Shown in pieces: positions 20,282-28,904 of a stretch of 64,000 nucleotides of DNA (position 1 is its first letter; each line of letters starts with the position of its first letter). A model generated the notes under the pieces. That model saw nothing but the letters and a program-made list of their open reading frames with translations, was not told the origin of the DNA and did not search any database. Source of the stretch: CAVVIG01 sp050249955 (GTDB taxonomy: Bacteria > Acidobacteriota > Vicinamibacteria > Vicinamibacterales > CAVVIG01); contig JBFWPN010000005.1 in NCBI GenBank assembly GCA_050249955.1, positions 310,001 to 374,000 of the forward strand, read 5' to 3'. Both the position numbers and the translations under genes were made by a program.

Positions 20282-21364
20282 TCACAGCGACACGATGCGG
20301 CAGGAGTGGGTCTTGAGCACCAGCCAGACCGGCATCGGTGTCCGCAGGGCGAGTGCCTCGACGGCCCCGGGGGTCAGGTGCACCGTGAATCGCTCGCCGG
20401 CCTCCACGGTGGCCACGACGCCGGTGCCGCGCCGGTCGAGATCGGTGAGCGTGCCGCGCAGCACGTTGCGCGCGCTCAGGCCCCGGGGCTCCTCGGTAGC
20501 GAGGAGGATGTCGCCGGCACGCACCGCCACCCGGACGGCCGCCCCTGCGTCGGCCACGCCGACCGGCACTTCGAGCTCCGCACCACCCTCGAGGCGGCAG
20601 AGCATCACGCCAGACTCGGGACGCCGGCTGACCACGGTGGCTGAGAAGAGGTTCTCGAATCCCGCGAGGCGCGCGATGGTTTCGTGTGCGGGGAGGTCGA
20701 TCACGTCGTGCGGTGTGCCGCTGGCGATGATGCGTCCGCGGTCGAGCACCACCACGTGCGCGCCGAGGGCGAACGCTTCGCGGTGGCTGTGCGTCACGTA
20801 GAGCACCGGGATCTGCCGCATGGCGTTCCAGCCCCGCAGGTCGTCGATGATGTGCGATTGCGTGGCGTAGTCGAGCGCACTCAGCGGTTCGTCGAGCAGC
20901 AGCACGTCCGGGTCGGTGACCAGCGCACGCGCGAGGGCGACGCGCTGCCGTTCACCGCCCGAGATCTGGGCAGGGCGTCTCTCCAGCAGATCGTGGATGC
21001 GGAAGCGACGGGCGATGTCCTCCACGCGGCGCATGCGCTCGGTCGGCGCCACGGCGTGGAGCCCGTACTCGAGGTTGGCCCGCGCGGTCAGGTGGGGAAA
21101 GAGCGCGAGTTGCTGGAACACCAGCCCGATGCGCCGGGCTCCGGGCCCGAGATTGACGCCACCAGCGGAGTCGAAGAGCACGTGGCTGCCGGCCACGATG
21201 CGGCCAGAGTCGGGACGGGCAAGGCCGGCGACCAGCCGGAGCAGGGTGGACTTGCCCGATCCCGATGCGCCGAAGACGATCGTGATGTCCGGCGGCGCGT
21301 CGAGGGTGAGGTCGAGCGCGAACGCCGCCGACACCTGCGCCCGGACGGTGACGTGCAGGCTCAT
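20282..21364 (-). CDS. modC: Molybdate ABC transporter ATP-binding protein
   Basis: 360 aa from the ATG at 21364, overlapping the modB stop as ATGA. Walker A GASGSGKST (32-40), ABC signature ISGGERQ (134-140), Walker B LLLDEP (about 155-160) and the D-loop SALD are all present. The C-terminal region (about 295-358) is a Mop/TOBE domain, as in ModC, that binds oxyanion. ModC drives molybdate (possibly tungstate) import with ModB and ModA. The last gene of modABC, it is followed with almost no gap by a sensor kinase. Confidence 0.93.
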   Translation of the reverse strand: MSLHVTVRAQVSAAFALDLTLDAPPDITIVFGASGSGKSTLLRLVAGLARPDSGRIVAGSHVLFDSAGGVNLGPGARRIGLVFQQLALFPHLTARANLEYGLHAVAPTERMRRVEDIARRFRIHDLLERRPAQISGGERQRVALARALVTDPDVLLLDEPLSALDYATQSHIIDDLRGWNAMRQIPVLYVTHSHREAFALGAHVVVLDRGRIIASGTPHDVIDLPAHETIARLAGFENLFSATVVSRRPESGVMLCRLEGGAELEVPVGVADAGAAVRVAVRAGDILLATEEPRGLSARNVLRGTLTDLDRRGTGVVATVEAGERFTVHLTPGAVEALALRTPMPVWLVLKTHSCRIVSL

Positions 21365-22044
21365 GCGGCCGACACCGCCCAGGGGCGCCGCAGCAGGCCG
21401 TACACGGTAGCCATGGCGCCCAGCGAGATGGCGAGCAGCAGCAGGGCCGTGCGATTCGCCGCGTCCAGCTGGAACGCCTGCACCTGGTCGTACACCGCAA
21501 TGGAGATCGTGCGCGTGACGCCGGGCAGGTTGCCGCCCACCATCAGCACCACCCCGAACTCGCCCAGCGTGTGCGCGAAGCCGAGCACGGCGCCCGCGAG
21601 GATGCCGTCGCGCGCGAGCGGCACCGTGATGCGCGCGAACGTGCGCCACCACGACGCGCCCAGGGTGGCGGACGCTTCGAGCAGCGCCGGATCGACCTGG
21701 CCGAACGCCGTCGCGATCGGCTGGACGACGAACGGCAGGCTGTAGAGCAGGGAGGCCAGCACGAGCCCCTCGAATGTGAAGGCGAGCCCGTGGCCGGTCA
21801 GGGCGAGCCATGCGCGCCCGAGCGGGCTGTCAGCCCCCATCGCCACCAGCATGTAGAAGCCGAGCACGGTCGGCGGCAGCACCAGCGGCAGCGCCACCAC
21901 CGCCTCGAGCAGGAAGGTCCAGCGCCGGCGCCGGAAGGTCATCCACCAGGCGAGCGGGATCCCGACGATGAGCAGGATCACCACCACGACGGCGGCGAGC
22001 CGGATGCTGAGGGCGATCGCCTGCCAGTCGATGCCGGGCGTCAC
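21361..22044 (-). CDS. modB: Molybdate ABC transporter permease
   Basis: 227 aa with five to six membrane helices. It has the binding-protein-dependent transport motif EASATLGASWWRTFARITVPLA (the EAA loop that contacts ModC). Length is normal for ModB. It overlaps modA by 4 nt at its start and modC by 4 nt at its end, so the three are translationally coupled. Confidence 0.94.
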   Translation of the reverse strand: MTPGIDWQAIALSIRLAAVVVVILLIVGIPLAWWMTFRRRRWTFLLEAVVALPLVLPPTVLGFYMLVAMGADSPLGRAWLALTGHGLAFTFEGLVLASLLYSLPFVVQPIATAFGQVDPALLEASATLGASWWRTFARITVPLARDGILAGAVLGFAHTLGEFGVVLMVGGNLPGVTRTISIAVYDQVQAFQLDAANRTALLLLAISLGAMATVYGLLRRPWAVSAA

Positions 22045-22808
22045 GGCCGGGACCCGAAGCCTGCCGTACGCAGCAGGAGCAGGATGTCGGGTTGACCCAG
22101 GAAGGCGAGAAAACGGGCGGCCATCCCGGCCTGGCGTGAGCGCGTGAGGACGACAGCCGTCTGCGCAATGCGCGGATACGCGTCGTCGGGCAGTTCGACG
22201 GCCGAGCCGGCCTGCTTCATACCGGGCGCCTGCGTGAGGGAGAGCGCGACGATGGCCACATCCGCATTGCCGGTCTGCGCGAACTGCGCCGCCTGCGCCA
22301 CGTTCTCGCCCAGCACAAGGCGGCTCCGGAGTCGGTCGTACTGGCCCGCACGTCGGAGCGCCTCGACCGCCGCCCGGCCGTAGGGCGCGTGCTCCGGGTT
22401 GGCAATGGCGATGGTCCGGATGCGAGGGTCGGCCAGTGCCGACAGGCCGGACGCGAGGGAAAGCCCGCGATCGGTCCGGCTCCAGAGCGCAAGCCGTCCG
22501 GTGGCGTAGCCGGTGACCGAACGCGCGTCGGCGTGGCGCGACGCAACGAGACGGTTCACGTACTCGGCGTCAGCGGAGAGGAAGACGTCGAAAGGGGCGC
22601 CCTGCTGAATCTGGCTCACGAAGTTGCCGGACGAGCCGAACGAGACGCGAACGACCTGTCCGGTGGCCCGCTGGAATCGCGCGGCGATCTCCGGCAGCAC
22701 GGGCTGCAGATCCGAGGCGGCCGCCACGGCCAGCTGGGCCGATGCCTGGGCGGCCACGAGAGCGACGAGGGCGGCACCAGCCAGGACGTGCCTGAGGCGG
22801 ATGAGCAT
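22041..22808 (-). CDS. modA: Molybdate ABC transporter substrate-binding protein
   Basis: 255 aa with an N-terminal signal peptide (about 1-24, cut after QASA). The mature start LAVAAASDLQPVLPEI and the segments FGSSGNFVSQIQQGAPFDVFLSAD and ENVAQAAQFAQTGNADVAI are classic ModA, including the Ser residues that hold the oxyanion. There is no lipobox, so it is probably a free periplasmic protein. A TATAAT box and a 16-bp palindrome lie directly upstream. Confidence 0.95.
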   Translation of the reverse strand: MLIRLRHVLAGAALVALVAAQASAQLAVAAASDLQPVLPEIAARFQRATGQVVRVSFGSSGNFVSQIQQGAPFDVFLSADAEYVNRLVASRHADARSVTGYATGRLALWSRTDRGLSLASGLSALADPRIRTIAIANPEHAPYGRAAVEALRRAGQYDRLRSRLVLGENVAQAAQFAQTGNADVAIVALSLTQAPGMKQAGSAVELPDDAYPRIAQTAVVLTRSRQAGMAARFLAFLGQPDILLLLRTAGFGSRP

Positions 22809-22816
22809 CGAAGCGG

Positions 22817-22838
22817 ATTATATCGAAACCCATTTCGA
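22817..22838 (-). promoter_or_regulatory. modA promoter -10 with adjoining palindromic operator
   Basis: On the minus strand TATAAT (22822-22817) ends 8 nt before the modA ATG. Directly upstream lies the perfect inverted repeat TCGAAA-CCCA-TTTCGA (22823-22838), which would sit between -35 and -10. That position suits a repressor. It does not look like the E. coli ModE site. No consensus -35 is present. Confidence 0.55.
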
Positions 22839-22954
22839 GACGCTTTGGACCGGTTCTGTGGGCCACTCGGGACACTTCATGTCGATGGCGGCTGGCGCGG
22901 CGAGGTCATGCGCCCGGCGAGCCGGCGGGACCGGCGCGCACGCGTGGGGGACGG

Positions 22955-25006
22955 TCAGGGGGCGGTGGACGATGCGGGCACCGGAGCTGGCGACGCATGT
23001 TCGACCATCGAGAAGGCCACGAGCACCGACGCGGTGGCCAGTTGGTCGGGTCGGCCGATGACGGCCACGCGGTCTCCGGCGCGGAGCATGGTGTCCGGCC
23101 CCGGGTTGCCGATGAGTGCGCCGTCGCGTTCGGTGGCGATGACCGTGGCACCCGAGAGACCGCGCAGGTTCGCCTCGGCAATGGTCAGGCCGGCCGCCGG
23201 GCTGTCCGGGGCCACGAGGAGCCAGTCGAGCTCCAGGTCCCCGGCCGTCAACTTGCGCACCAGCGCCATCTCATCGTCCGCGTGCCCGCCCGTCACCTCG
23301 CGGCCGCGAATCTCGTCGGCAAAGGCCTGGATACGCCGGGCCGGGAAGCCAAGGGTCAGCAGCGCCGCGCGCATGGTCTGGAGACCGGCCTCGAACTCCG
23401 GGCGCACCAGTGAGGTGGCTCCCAGCTTCAGCAGGTGGCGTGCACCGGGCTCGGTGCTCGTTCGCGCGATGATTGGCAACGGCTTCTCGCGGTGCCCCTC
23501 GATGTCGCGTGCCGTGGCCACCACGATCGCCGCCACCGCTTCGTCCGGCACGGTCACCACGAGTGCGCGGGCGCGGTCGAGCGCCGCGTGATGCAGGATT
23601 GTGGAATTGGCGGCGTCGCCGTACAGCGTGGGCACGCCGTCGCGCGCCAGTGCCTCGACCCTCGTGGAGTCGGAGTCGATCACGAGGCGGGGCACGCCAA
23701 GGGTGCCGAGAATCTCGGCGAGGTGATGACCGACACGTCCGGACCCCACGATCACCACGTGATTCCGCATCGTCTCGTCGACGGCCGCCGGAGCCCGGCG
23801 CCCCTCGCGGTTGATGATGCGCCAGATCGACGGGTAGTACTGGAGCCGCCGCTCGATGGGACCAATCAGCCGGAACAGGAAGGGATTGAGCGTGATCGAG
23901 ACGATCGCCCCTCCCAGGATGAGCGCGTACTGGGACTGGTCGAGCATGCCCAGTCCCACGCCGGTCTGACCCACGATGAACGAGAACTCACCGATCTGGC
24001 CCAGGCCCGCGCCCACGATAAGACCCGTCCGCGCGGGGTAGGGGAACAGGAACGACAGCCCGGCTCCCAGCGCGCTGTTGCCGAGCACGATGAAGGCGGA
24101 GAGCGCCAGTTCTTCGTGCCAACGCGCGGCGAGCTCGAGCGGGTTGACGAGCATGCCGACCGAGACGAAGAAGAGGACGGCGAAGGTGTCGCGGAAGGGG
24201 AGGAGCTCGGCGTGCAGCTGGTGGCTGTAGGGTGAGTCCGAGACGATCACGCCGGCAATGAAGGCACCCAGGGCGAGCGACACGCCGAACCACCGCGCGG
24301 ACGCGAGCGCCGTGCCCAACGCGATTGTCAGGGCCACGAGCATGAAGAGCTCGTGCGACTTCAGGTGCACGACCCGCCGCAACAGCCAGGGGACGGCGCG
24401 CGTGCCCACCACGAGCATCAGACCCACGAACACCCCGGCCCGAAGCACCGCCATCAGGGCGCCCGTTCCGCCGGTGTCGGCCCCGGGGCGGCTCGCCGCC
24501 AGCGGCAACAACACCAGCAGTGCGACGGTGGCCAGGTCCTGGAACACGAGCCAGCCGATCGCCACCCGGCCGTGCAGCGTCTCGAGCACACCGAAGTCCA
24601 TGAGTGCCCGCAGCAGGACGACCGTGCTGGCCACCGACACCGCCAGGCCGAGGACCAGGCTCGCCTGCGGCGTCCAGCCCCACGTTCGGCCCAGTGCGAA
24701 ACCGAAGCCGGCGGCGATGGCCATCTGGAGCGCCGCGCCAGGCAGCGCGATCGACCGCACGTTCCACAGATCCTTGAAGGAGAAGTGCAGGCCGACGCCG
24801 AACATCACGAAGACCACGCCGAGCTCTGCCAGCTCGGCGATGGTGCTCTGGTCACCGACGAAGCCTGGGGAGTACGGGCCGATGGCCACTCCCGCCATGA
24901 GGTAGCCGACGATTGTGGGGAGGCCCAGGCGCGCCGCCACGACGCCCCCGACGAGGGCGAAGCCGAGGGCCACGGCGATGTTGAGCAGCAGCGGGAGTTC
25001 GTGCAT
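22955..25006 (-). CDS. Kef-type cation:proton antiporter with TrkA-N/TrkA-C domains
   Basis: 683 aa. Residues about 1-385 are the CPA2 Na/K:H antiporter domain with about twelve membrane helices (typical GLPTIVGYLMAGVAIGP near the N terminus and FQDLATVALL in the core). A TrkA-N Rossmann domain (about 412-530, VVIVGSGRVGHHLAE) and a TrkA-C domain (about 575-660) form the RCK regulatory part. It most resembles the YbaL/KefB group and probably moves K+ or Na+ against protons under control of a nucleotide. It is preceded by a small zinc-ribbon gene. Confidence 0.92.
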   Translation of the reverse strand: MHELPLLLNIAVALGFALVGGVVAARLGLPTIVGYLMAGVAIGPYSPGFVGDQSTIAELAELGVVFVMFGVGLHFSFKDLWNVRSIALPGAALQMAIAAGFGFALGRTWGWTPQASLVLGLAVSVASTVVLLRALMDFGVLETLHGRVAIGWLVFQDLATVALLVLLPLAASRPGADTGGTGALMAVLRAGVFVGLMLVVGTRAVPWLLRRVVHLKSHELFMLVALTIALGTALASARWFGVSLALGAFIAGVIVSDSPYSHQLHAELLPFRDTFAVLFFVSVGMLVNPLELAARWHEELALSAFIVLGNSALGAGLSFLFPYPARTGLIVGAGLGQIGEFSFIVGQTGVGLGMLDQSQYALILGGAIVSITLNPFLFRLIGPIERRLQYYPSIWRIINREGRRAPAAVDETMRNHVVIVGSGRVGHHLAEILGTLGVPRLVIDSDSTRVEALARDGVPTLYGDAANSTILHHAALDRARALVVTVPDEAVAAIVVATARDIEGHREKPLPIIARTSTEPGARHLLKLGATSLVRPEFEAGLQTMRAALLTLGFPARRIQAFADEIRGREVTGGHADDEMALVRKLTAGDLELDWLLVAPDSPAAGLTIAEANLRGLSGATVIATERDGALIGNPGPDTMLRAGDRVAVIGRPDQLATASVLVAFSMVEHASPAPVPASSTAP

Positions 25007-25044
25007 CCGTCTGCTGAGCGTACAACGATTCCCTTACGGCCGGG

Positions 25045-25434
25045 CTACTCTTCAGATTCGAGGTCGTTGCTCGCGCCGTCGTCGATCCGGTCCGGTTCCT
25101 CGTCTGCACCGGCAGGCGGGGCACCGGTTGTCCACTCCACCGGGCGGCTCAGTTGCCACAGCAGGCGGCTGGCGGCGACGATCGCGAGGCCGGCTGCCCC
25201 TCGCCTGGCCCAGCGCCGACCCGGGCGTGATGTCTCCGCCGGTCCTGCCGGCGTGCTGGGGGAACCCGACGGACCGGTGGAGCGACCGGCCCGCGGGCGG
25301 GCGACACTTCGGCGTTCACCGGGCGGCACCCACCGCGAAACGTAGGTGAAGCTCTCGGAGGTGCAGACCGGACAGTGCGCGGCGTTGTGGATCTCCTCGC
25401 AGTTGAGGCAGAGGCGGGCATGACGAAGCTGCAT
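25045..25434 (-). CDS. Small zinc-ribbon protein with one membrane helix
   Basis: 129 aa from the ATG at 25434. The first 25 residues have a zinc-ribbon pattern: CLNC (residues 9-12), eight residues, then CPVC. A basic Pro/Ser-rich linker follows, then a helix (about 85-100, GAAGLAIVAASRLLW) and an acidic tail (EEPDRIDDGASNDLESEE). Family unknown. It lies 38 nt upstream of the antiporter gene in the same direction. Confidence 0.62.
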   Translation of the reverse strand: MQLRHARLCLNCEEIHNAAHCPVCTSESFTYVSRWVPPGERRSVARPRAGRSTGPSGSPSTPAGPAETSRPGRRWARRGAAGLAIVAASRLLWQLSRPVEWTTGAPPAGADEEPDRIDDGASNDLESEE

Positions 25435-25561
25435 GCTCCTGCCGCATGCCACCGCTGTGCCGACTAAACCTTTCACCGACAGGGCCGGTCCAACTCGACA
25501 GCCAGCGCAGACGTAGACAACGGTCGATGTGGGGCCCGCACGGTCGGGTCGGGAGGGGACG

Positions 25562-25867
25562 ATGCGAGCAGTGATGAAGATGGCGGCAGTCGGGATGGTG
25601 ATGCTGTTCGGTGTGGCCAGTGCCGTGGAGGCCGCGCCGCGCGGCCGTCGGGCGGACGGAGAAATCCGGCAGGACCGCCGCGAGATCCGTCGGGACCGTC
25701 GTGAGATCAACAGGGACCAGCGGGAACTGCGCCGCGACCGGCGCAACGGCGTTCCGCAGGGTGAGATCCGGGAGGACCGGCGCGAACTTCGGGAGGACAC
25801 GCGCGAGCTCCGGGAGGACCGGCGGGAACTCCGTGAGGATCGGCGCGAGCGGCGTCCGCGTCGCTGA
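25562..25867 (+). CDS. Secreted Arg-rich heptad-repeat protein
   Basis: 101 aa from the ATG at 25562, preceded by GGGAGGGG. Residues 1-25 form a signal peptide ending VEAAP. Nearly all of the mature part is a run of seven-residue units of the form R-R-E-(I/L)-R-x-D, about ten copies with one break at NGVPQG. Such alternating Arg/Glu/Asp heptads favour a long charged single helix or coiled coil. No enzyme motif is present. Role unknown; perhaps an envelope spacer or a polyanion-binding protein. Confidence 0.75.
   Translation: MRAVMKMAAVGMVMLFGVASAVEAAPRGRRADGEIRQDRREIRRDRREINRDQRELRRDRRNGVPQGEIREDRRELREDTRELREDRRELREDRRERRPRR
25661..25864 (+). repeat. Degenerate 21-bp tandem repeats coding for the Arg-rich heptads
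   Basis: The stretch consists of imperfect 21-bp units, each coding one R-R-E-x-R-x-D heptad, with recurring cggcgcgaactccgggaggac-like text. The units fall into two blocks separated by the codons for NGVPQG. This suggests growth by unit duplication. Confidence 0.65.
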
Positions 25868-25915
25868 CGGGCGGCGTGATTTCGCCAGGCGCCCCGGCGG
25901 GGTTATCCTGCCGTC

Positions 25916-26737
25916 GTGATTCGCGGGACGAAGGCTGGCTGGGGCTCGAGGCGCGCGTGGCGTGTGGTGATTGCCGTGGCGCTCGCGATTGCGGTCGCGA
26001 GCGTCGCGGCCGCCCAGCGTCGTCGATTCTTCTACGGGTGGGACGAGTCCGTCAGGAATGCGCCGTACGACGGGCGGTTCATCTTCGCGCGCGTCCGCTA
26101 CACACCCGCGCCTGGCGGCAACTGGGCCGGCGGACGGCCCTCCTGGGTGCACGGCTATCCGCTGGCCGAGATGAACCTCATGCAGATCATGCGTGAGGTC
26201 TCGATGCTGGATGCCCACACGGAAGAGATGAACGTCGTCACGCTCGACGACCCGGCACTCTTCACCTACCCGATTGCCTACATCATCGAGGTGGGGTGGT
26301 GGACCATGACCGACCGCGAGGTGTCGGGGTTGCGCGCCTACCTGCAGAAGGGCGGCTTCCTGATCGTGGACGACTTCAAGGTGGCCGGCTGGCGGGGCCT
26401 CCCGGGCGGCGGATGGCAGCCGTTCGAGGACAACGTGCGTCGGGTGCTGCCCGGCGCACGGTTCTACGACATGAGCCCGAGCGATCCGATCTTCCACTCG
26501 TTCTTCGACATCGCCACGCTGGACGACTTTCCGCAGGCCTACACCTACGGGAAGCCGGTCTTCCGGGGCGTGTACGAGGACAACGATCCCCGGAAGCGCC
26601 TGCTGATGATCGTGAACTACAACACCGACGTGTCGCAGTACTGGGAGTGGTCCGGGCGCGGCTTCCGGCCGTTCGACGACACCAACGAAGCCTACAAGCT
26701 CGGCGTGAACTACCTGATCTACGGGCTGACGCACTGA
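25916..26737 (+). CDS. DUF4159 domain protein, exported
   Basis: 273 aa with a GTG start. An N-terminal signal segment (about 14-33) precedes the DUF4159 domain (about 45-270), recognisable from FIFARVRYTP near the start, the segment EVSGLRAYLQKGGFLIVDDF and the C-terminal NEAYKLGVNYLIYGLTH. DUF4159 proteins have a glutamine-amidotransferase-like fold and are often linked to MoxR/VWA systems. Here the MoxR operon is 13 kb away. A TATCCT box lies 6 nt before the start. Confidence 0.85.
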   Translation: MIRGTKAGWGSRRAWRVVIAVALAIAVASVAAAQRRRFFYGWDESVRNAPYDGRFIFARVRYTPAPGGNWAGGRPSWVHGYPLAEMNLMQIMREVSMLDAHTEEMNVVTLDDPALFTYPIAYIIEVGWWTMTDREVSGLRAYLQKGGFLIVDDFKVAGWRGLPGGGWQPFEDNVRRVLPGARFYDMSPSDPIFHSFFDIATLDDFPQAYTYGKPVFRGVYEDNDPRKRLLMIVNYNTDVSQYWEWSGRGFRPFDDTNEAYKLGVNYLIYGLTH

Positions 26738-26786
26738 GCGATCAGGGGCCCTGCGCCGACCGCGCGCCCGATGTCCGGCAGCGGCG

Positions 26787-28904
26787 TCAGCCGGTCTCCG
26801 TACCGCGTTCCGCGGGCACGAAGGAGACACCGGCCGTCTCCCTGGCCACCCGTGCAGCCCGCTGGGCTTCATCCGCCAGCACCTGCTGCACCCGGAACGG
26901 CTCCTCGCCCGGACCGGCGACCACGCGTTCGTACGTGCCATCGGCCCGTAGCCGTCTGGCCTTCACGTTGTCGCGGAACATGGCCCGCAGGGCATGCAGG
27001 ACCCGCAGCTTGTGCTCGCCGCGCTCCACCGGGACCATCAGTTCGATGCGCTTGTCGAAGTTCCGGGTCATCCAGTCGGCGCTGGCGAGGAACAGTTCCT
27101 CCTCGCCGCCGTTCAGGAACCAGTAGACCCGCGAGTGTTCCAGGAAGCGGTCGACGACCGAGACGACCTCGATCGTCTCGCTGTGCCCGGGCACGCCAGG
27201 CCGGAGCGCACAGATGCCGCGCACGTTCAGCCGGATGACGACACCGGCACGTGAGGCGGCGTAGAGCGCCTCGATGATCTCGGCGTCGATGAGCGAGTTC
27301 ATCTTCGCCATGATCTCGGCCGGGTGCCCGGCCTCGGCGCGCCGCCGCTCGCGGTTGATCAGGCGCAGGAATCGCTCGCGCAGGCCGGTGGGCGCCATCG
27401 TGAGCTTCTTCAGCCGTGGGGGATCGGAGTAGCCGGTCAGTGCACTGAAGAAGGCGCTGGCATCCTCGGCGATGGCGGCGTTCGTGGTGAGCAGGCCGAA
27501 GTCGGTGTAGATGCGGGCGGTCCGTTCGTTGTAGTTGCCCGTGGCCAGGTGGACGTAGCGGCGGAGCCCCTCGCGGGTCCGCTTCACGATCTGGCAGATC
27601 TTCGCGTGCACCTTGTAGCCGCGGATGCCGTAGATGACGTGCGCGCCGGCCTCCTCGAGTGCGCGTGCCCAGCGGATGTTCCGCTCCTCGTCGAAGCGGG
27701 CCGTCAGTTCCACGACCACCGTGACCTGCTTGTTGCGTTCGGCCGCCCGCCGCAGGCTGGCGATGATCGCGGAACTCGGGCTCGCACGGTAGAGCGTCTG
27801 CTTGATGGCGAGTACCTCGGGGTCCGACGCTGCCTGTGCGAGAAGGGCGACCACCGGATCGTACGAGTCGTACGGGTGATGCAGCAGGATGTCCTTCGCC
27901 TCGATGAGGGAGAACATGTCGGTAGGCGCACCGTCGAGCAGGGGCACGGGCTGGAGCGGCCTGTCGCGCAGCTCCGCGTGCCCAGGTACGTCGACCAACT
28001 GCATCAGCACGCGCAGGTCGAGCGGGCCGTGCACGGCATAGACGTCGGCATCGGAGATCTCCACCTGCTCGCAGAGGAGCGCCACGAGTTCCTGGGAGGC
28101 GCCGGCCTCGATCTCGAGCCGCACCACGTCGCTGATGCGGCGCCGACGCAGCTCGCGTTCGACCCGCTCGAGCTGGGTGACGCCGCCTTCGTCATCGAGC
28201 TCGAGCTCGGCATCGCGGGAGAGCCGGATGGCAGAGGCCTCGGCCACACGCTGGCCCGGGAAGAGGTGAGCCAGGTGGAGCCGGATCAGGTCCTCGAGCA
28301 GGATGTAGCGGTCGCCCTCACCGCCCGCCACATGGACCAGGCGCTGCAGTCCGGGCGGCACCTGCACCACCGCCAGCCTCCGCTGCGACTCGTCGCCGGC
28401 CGGTTCGAGCAGGACGGCGATGTTGAGCGAGAGCGATGACAGGCGGGGGAAGGGCCGCAGCACATCGATCGCGAGCGGCGTGAGCACCGGAAGCACGCTG
28501 TCGCGGAAGTAGGCCGACAGGGCCGCCCGTCCCGCCTCCGGAAGGTCGCCGACACTCGCGACGTGGATCCCGTGGGGCTGGAGCGCGGGGAGCAGCGTGG
28601 CGGTGACCAGGCGATACAGCCGCTCGACGAAGCCATGCGCCCGGGCGCCCACGGCGGCGAGCTGCTCCTGTGGTGTCATGCCGCAGAGGTCGGGCGCGGC
28701 CTGGTGCTCGGCGATGGCGCCCTTCAGGCCGGCCACGCGCACCATGAAGAACTCGTCGAGGTTCGACGCCACGATCGCGGCGAACTTCAGGCGCTCGAGC
28801 AGCGGGGTGGTGGGGTCTTCGGCCTCCTCGAGCACGCGTTCGTTGAACGCCAGCCAGGAGAGTTCCCTGTTGAAGTACAGCGCGCGGGCGCGCGGGCCGG
28901 CCAT
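26787..28904 (-). CDS. ppk1: Polyphosphate kinase 1
   Basis: 705 aa from the ATG at 28904, which shares one base with the ppx stop (TGATG). It polymerises the ATP gamma-phosphate into polyphosphate. The N-terminal domain begins YFNRELSWLAFNERVLEEA, a strong PPK1 signature. The region YVHLATGNYNERTARIYTDF carries the phosphorylated catalytic His. Two phospholipase-D-like domains follow. Length is normal for PPK1. Coupling with the exopolyphosphatase-like gene upstream puts synthesis and breakdown of polyphosphate in one operon. Confidence 0.96.
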   Translation of the reverse strand: MAGPRARALYFNRELSWLAFNERVLEEAEDPTTPLLERLKFAAIVASNLDEFFMVRVAGLKGAIAEHQAAPDLCGMTPQEQLAAVGARAHGFVERLYRLVTATLLPALQPHGIHVASVGDLPEAGRAALSAYFRDSVLPVLTPLAIDVLRPFPRLSSLSLNIAVLLEPAGDESQRRLAVVQVPPGLQRLVHVAGGEGDRYILLEDLIRLHLAHLFPGQRVAEASAIRLSRDAELELDDEGGVTQLERVERELRRRRISDVVRLEIEAGASQELVALLCEQVEISDADVYAVHGPLDLRVLMQLVDVPGHAELRDRPLQPVPLLDGAPTDMFSLIEAKDILLHHPYDSYDPVVALLAQAASDPEVLAIKQTLYRASPSSAIIASLRRAAERNKQVTVVVELTARFDEERNIRWARALEEAGAHVIYGIRGYKVHAKICQIVKRTREGLRRYVHLATGNYNERTARIYTDFGLLTTNAAIAEDASAFFSALTGYSDPPRLKKLTMAPTGLRERFLRLINRERRRAEAGHPAEIMAKMNSLIDAEIIEALYAASRAGVVIRLNVRGICALRPGVPGHSETIEVVSVVDRFLEHSRVYWFLNGGEEELFLASADWMTRNFDKRIELMVPVERGEHKLRVLHALRAMFRDNVKARRLRADGTYERVVAGPGEEPFRVQQVLADEAQRAARVARETAGVSFVPAERGTETG

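Noticed and set aside
19149..20801. 550-codon open frame on the plus strand
   Set aside because: Antisense to the propeller kinase and modC; composition is that of a shadow frame.
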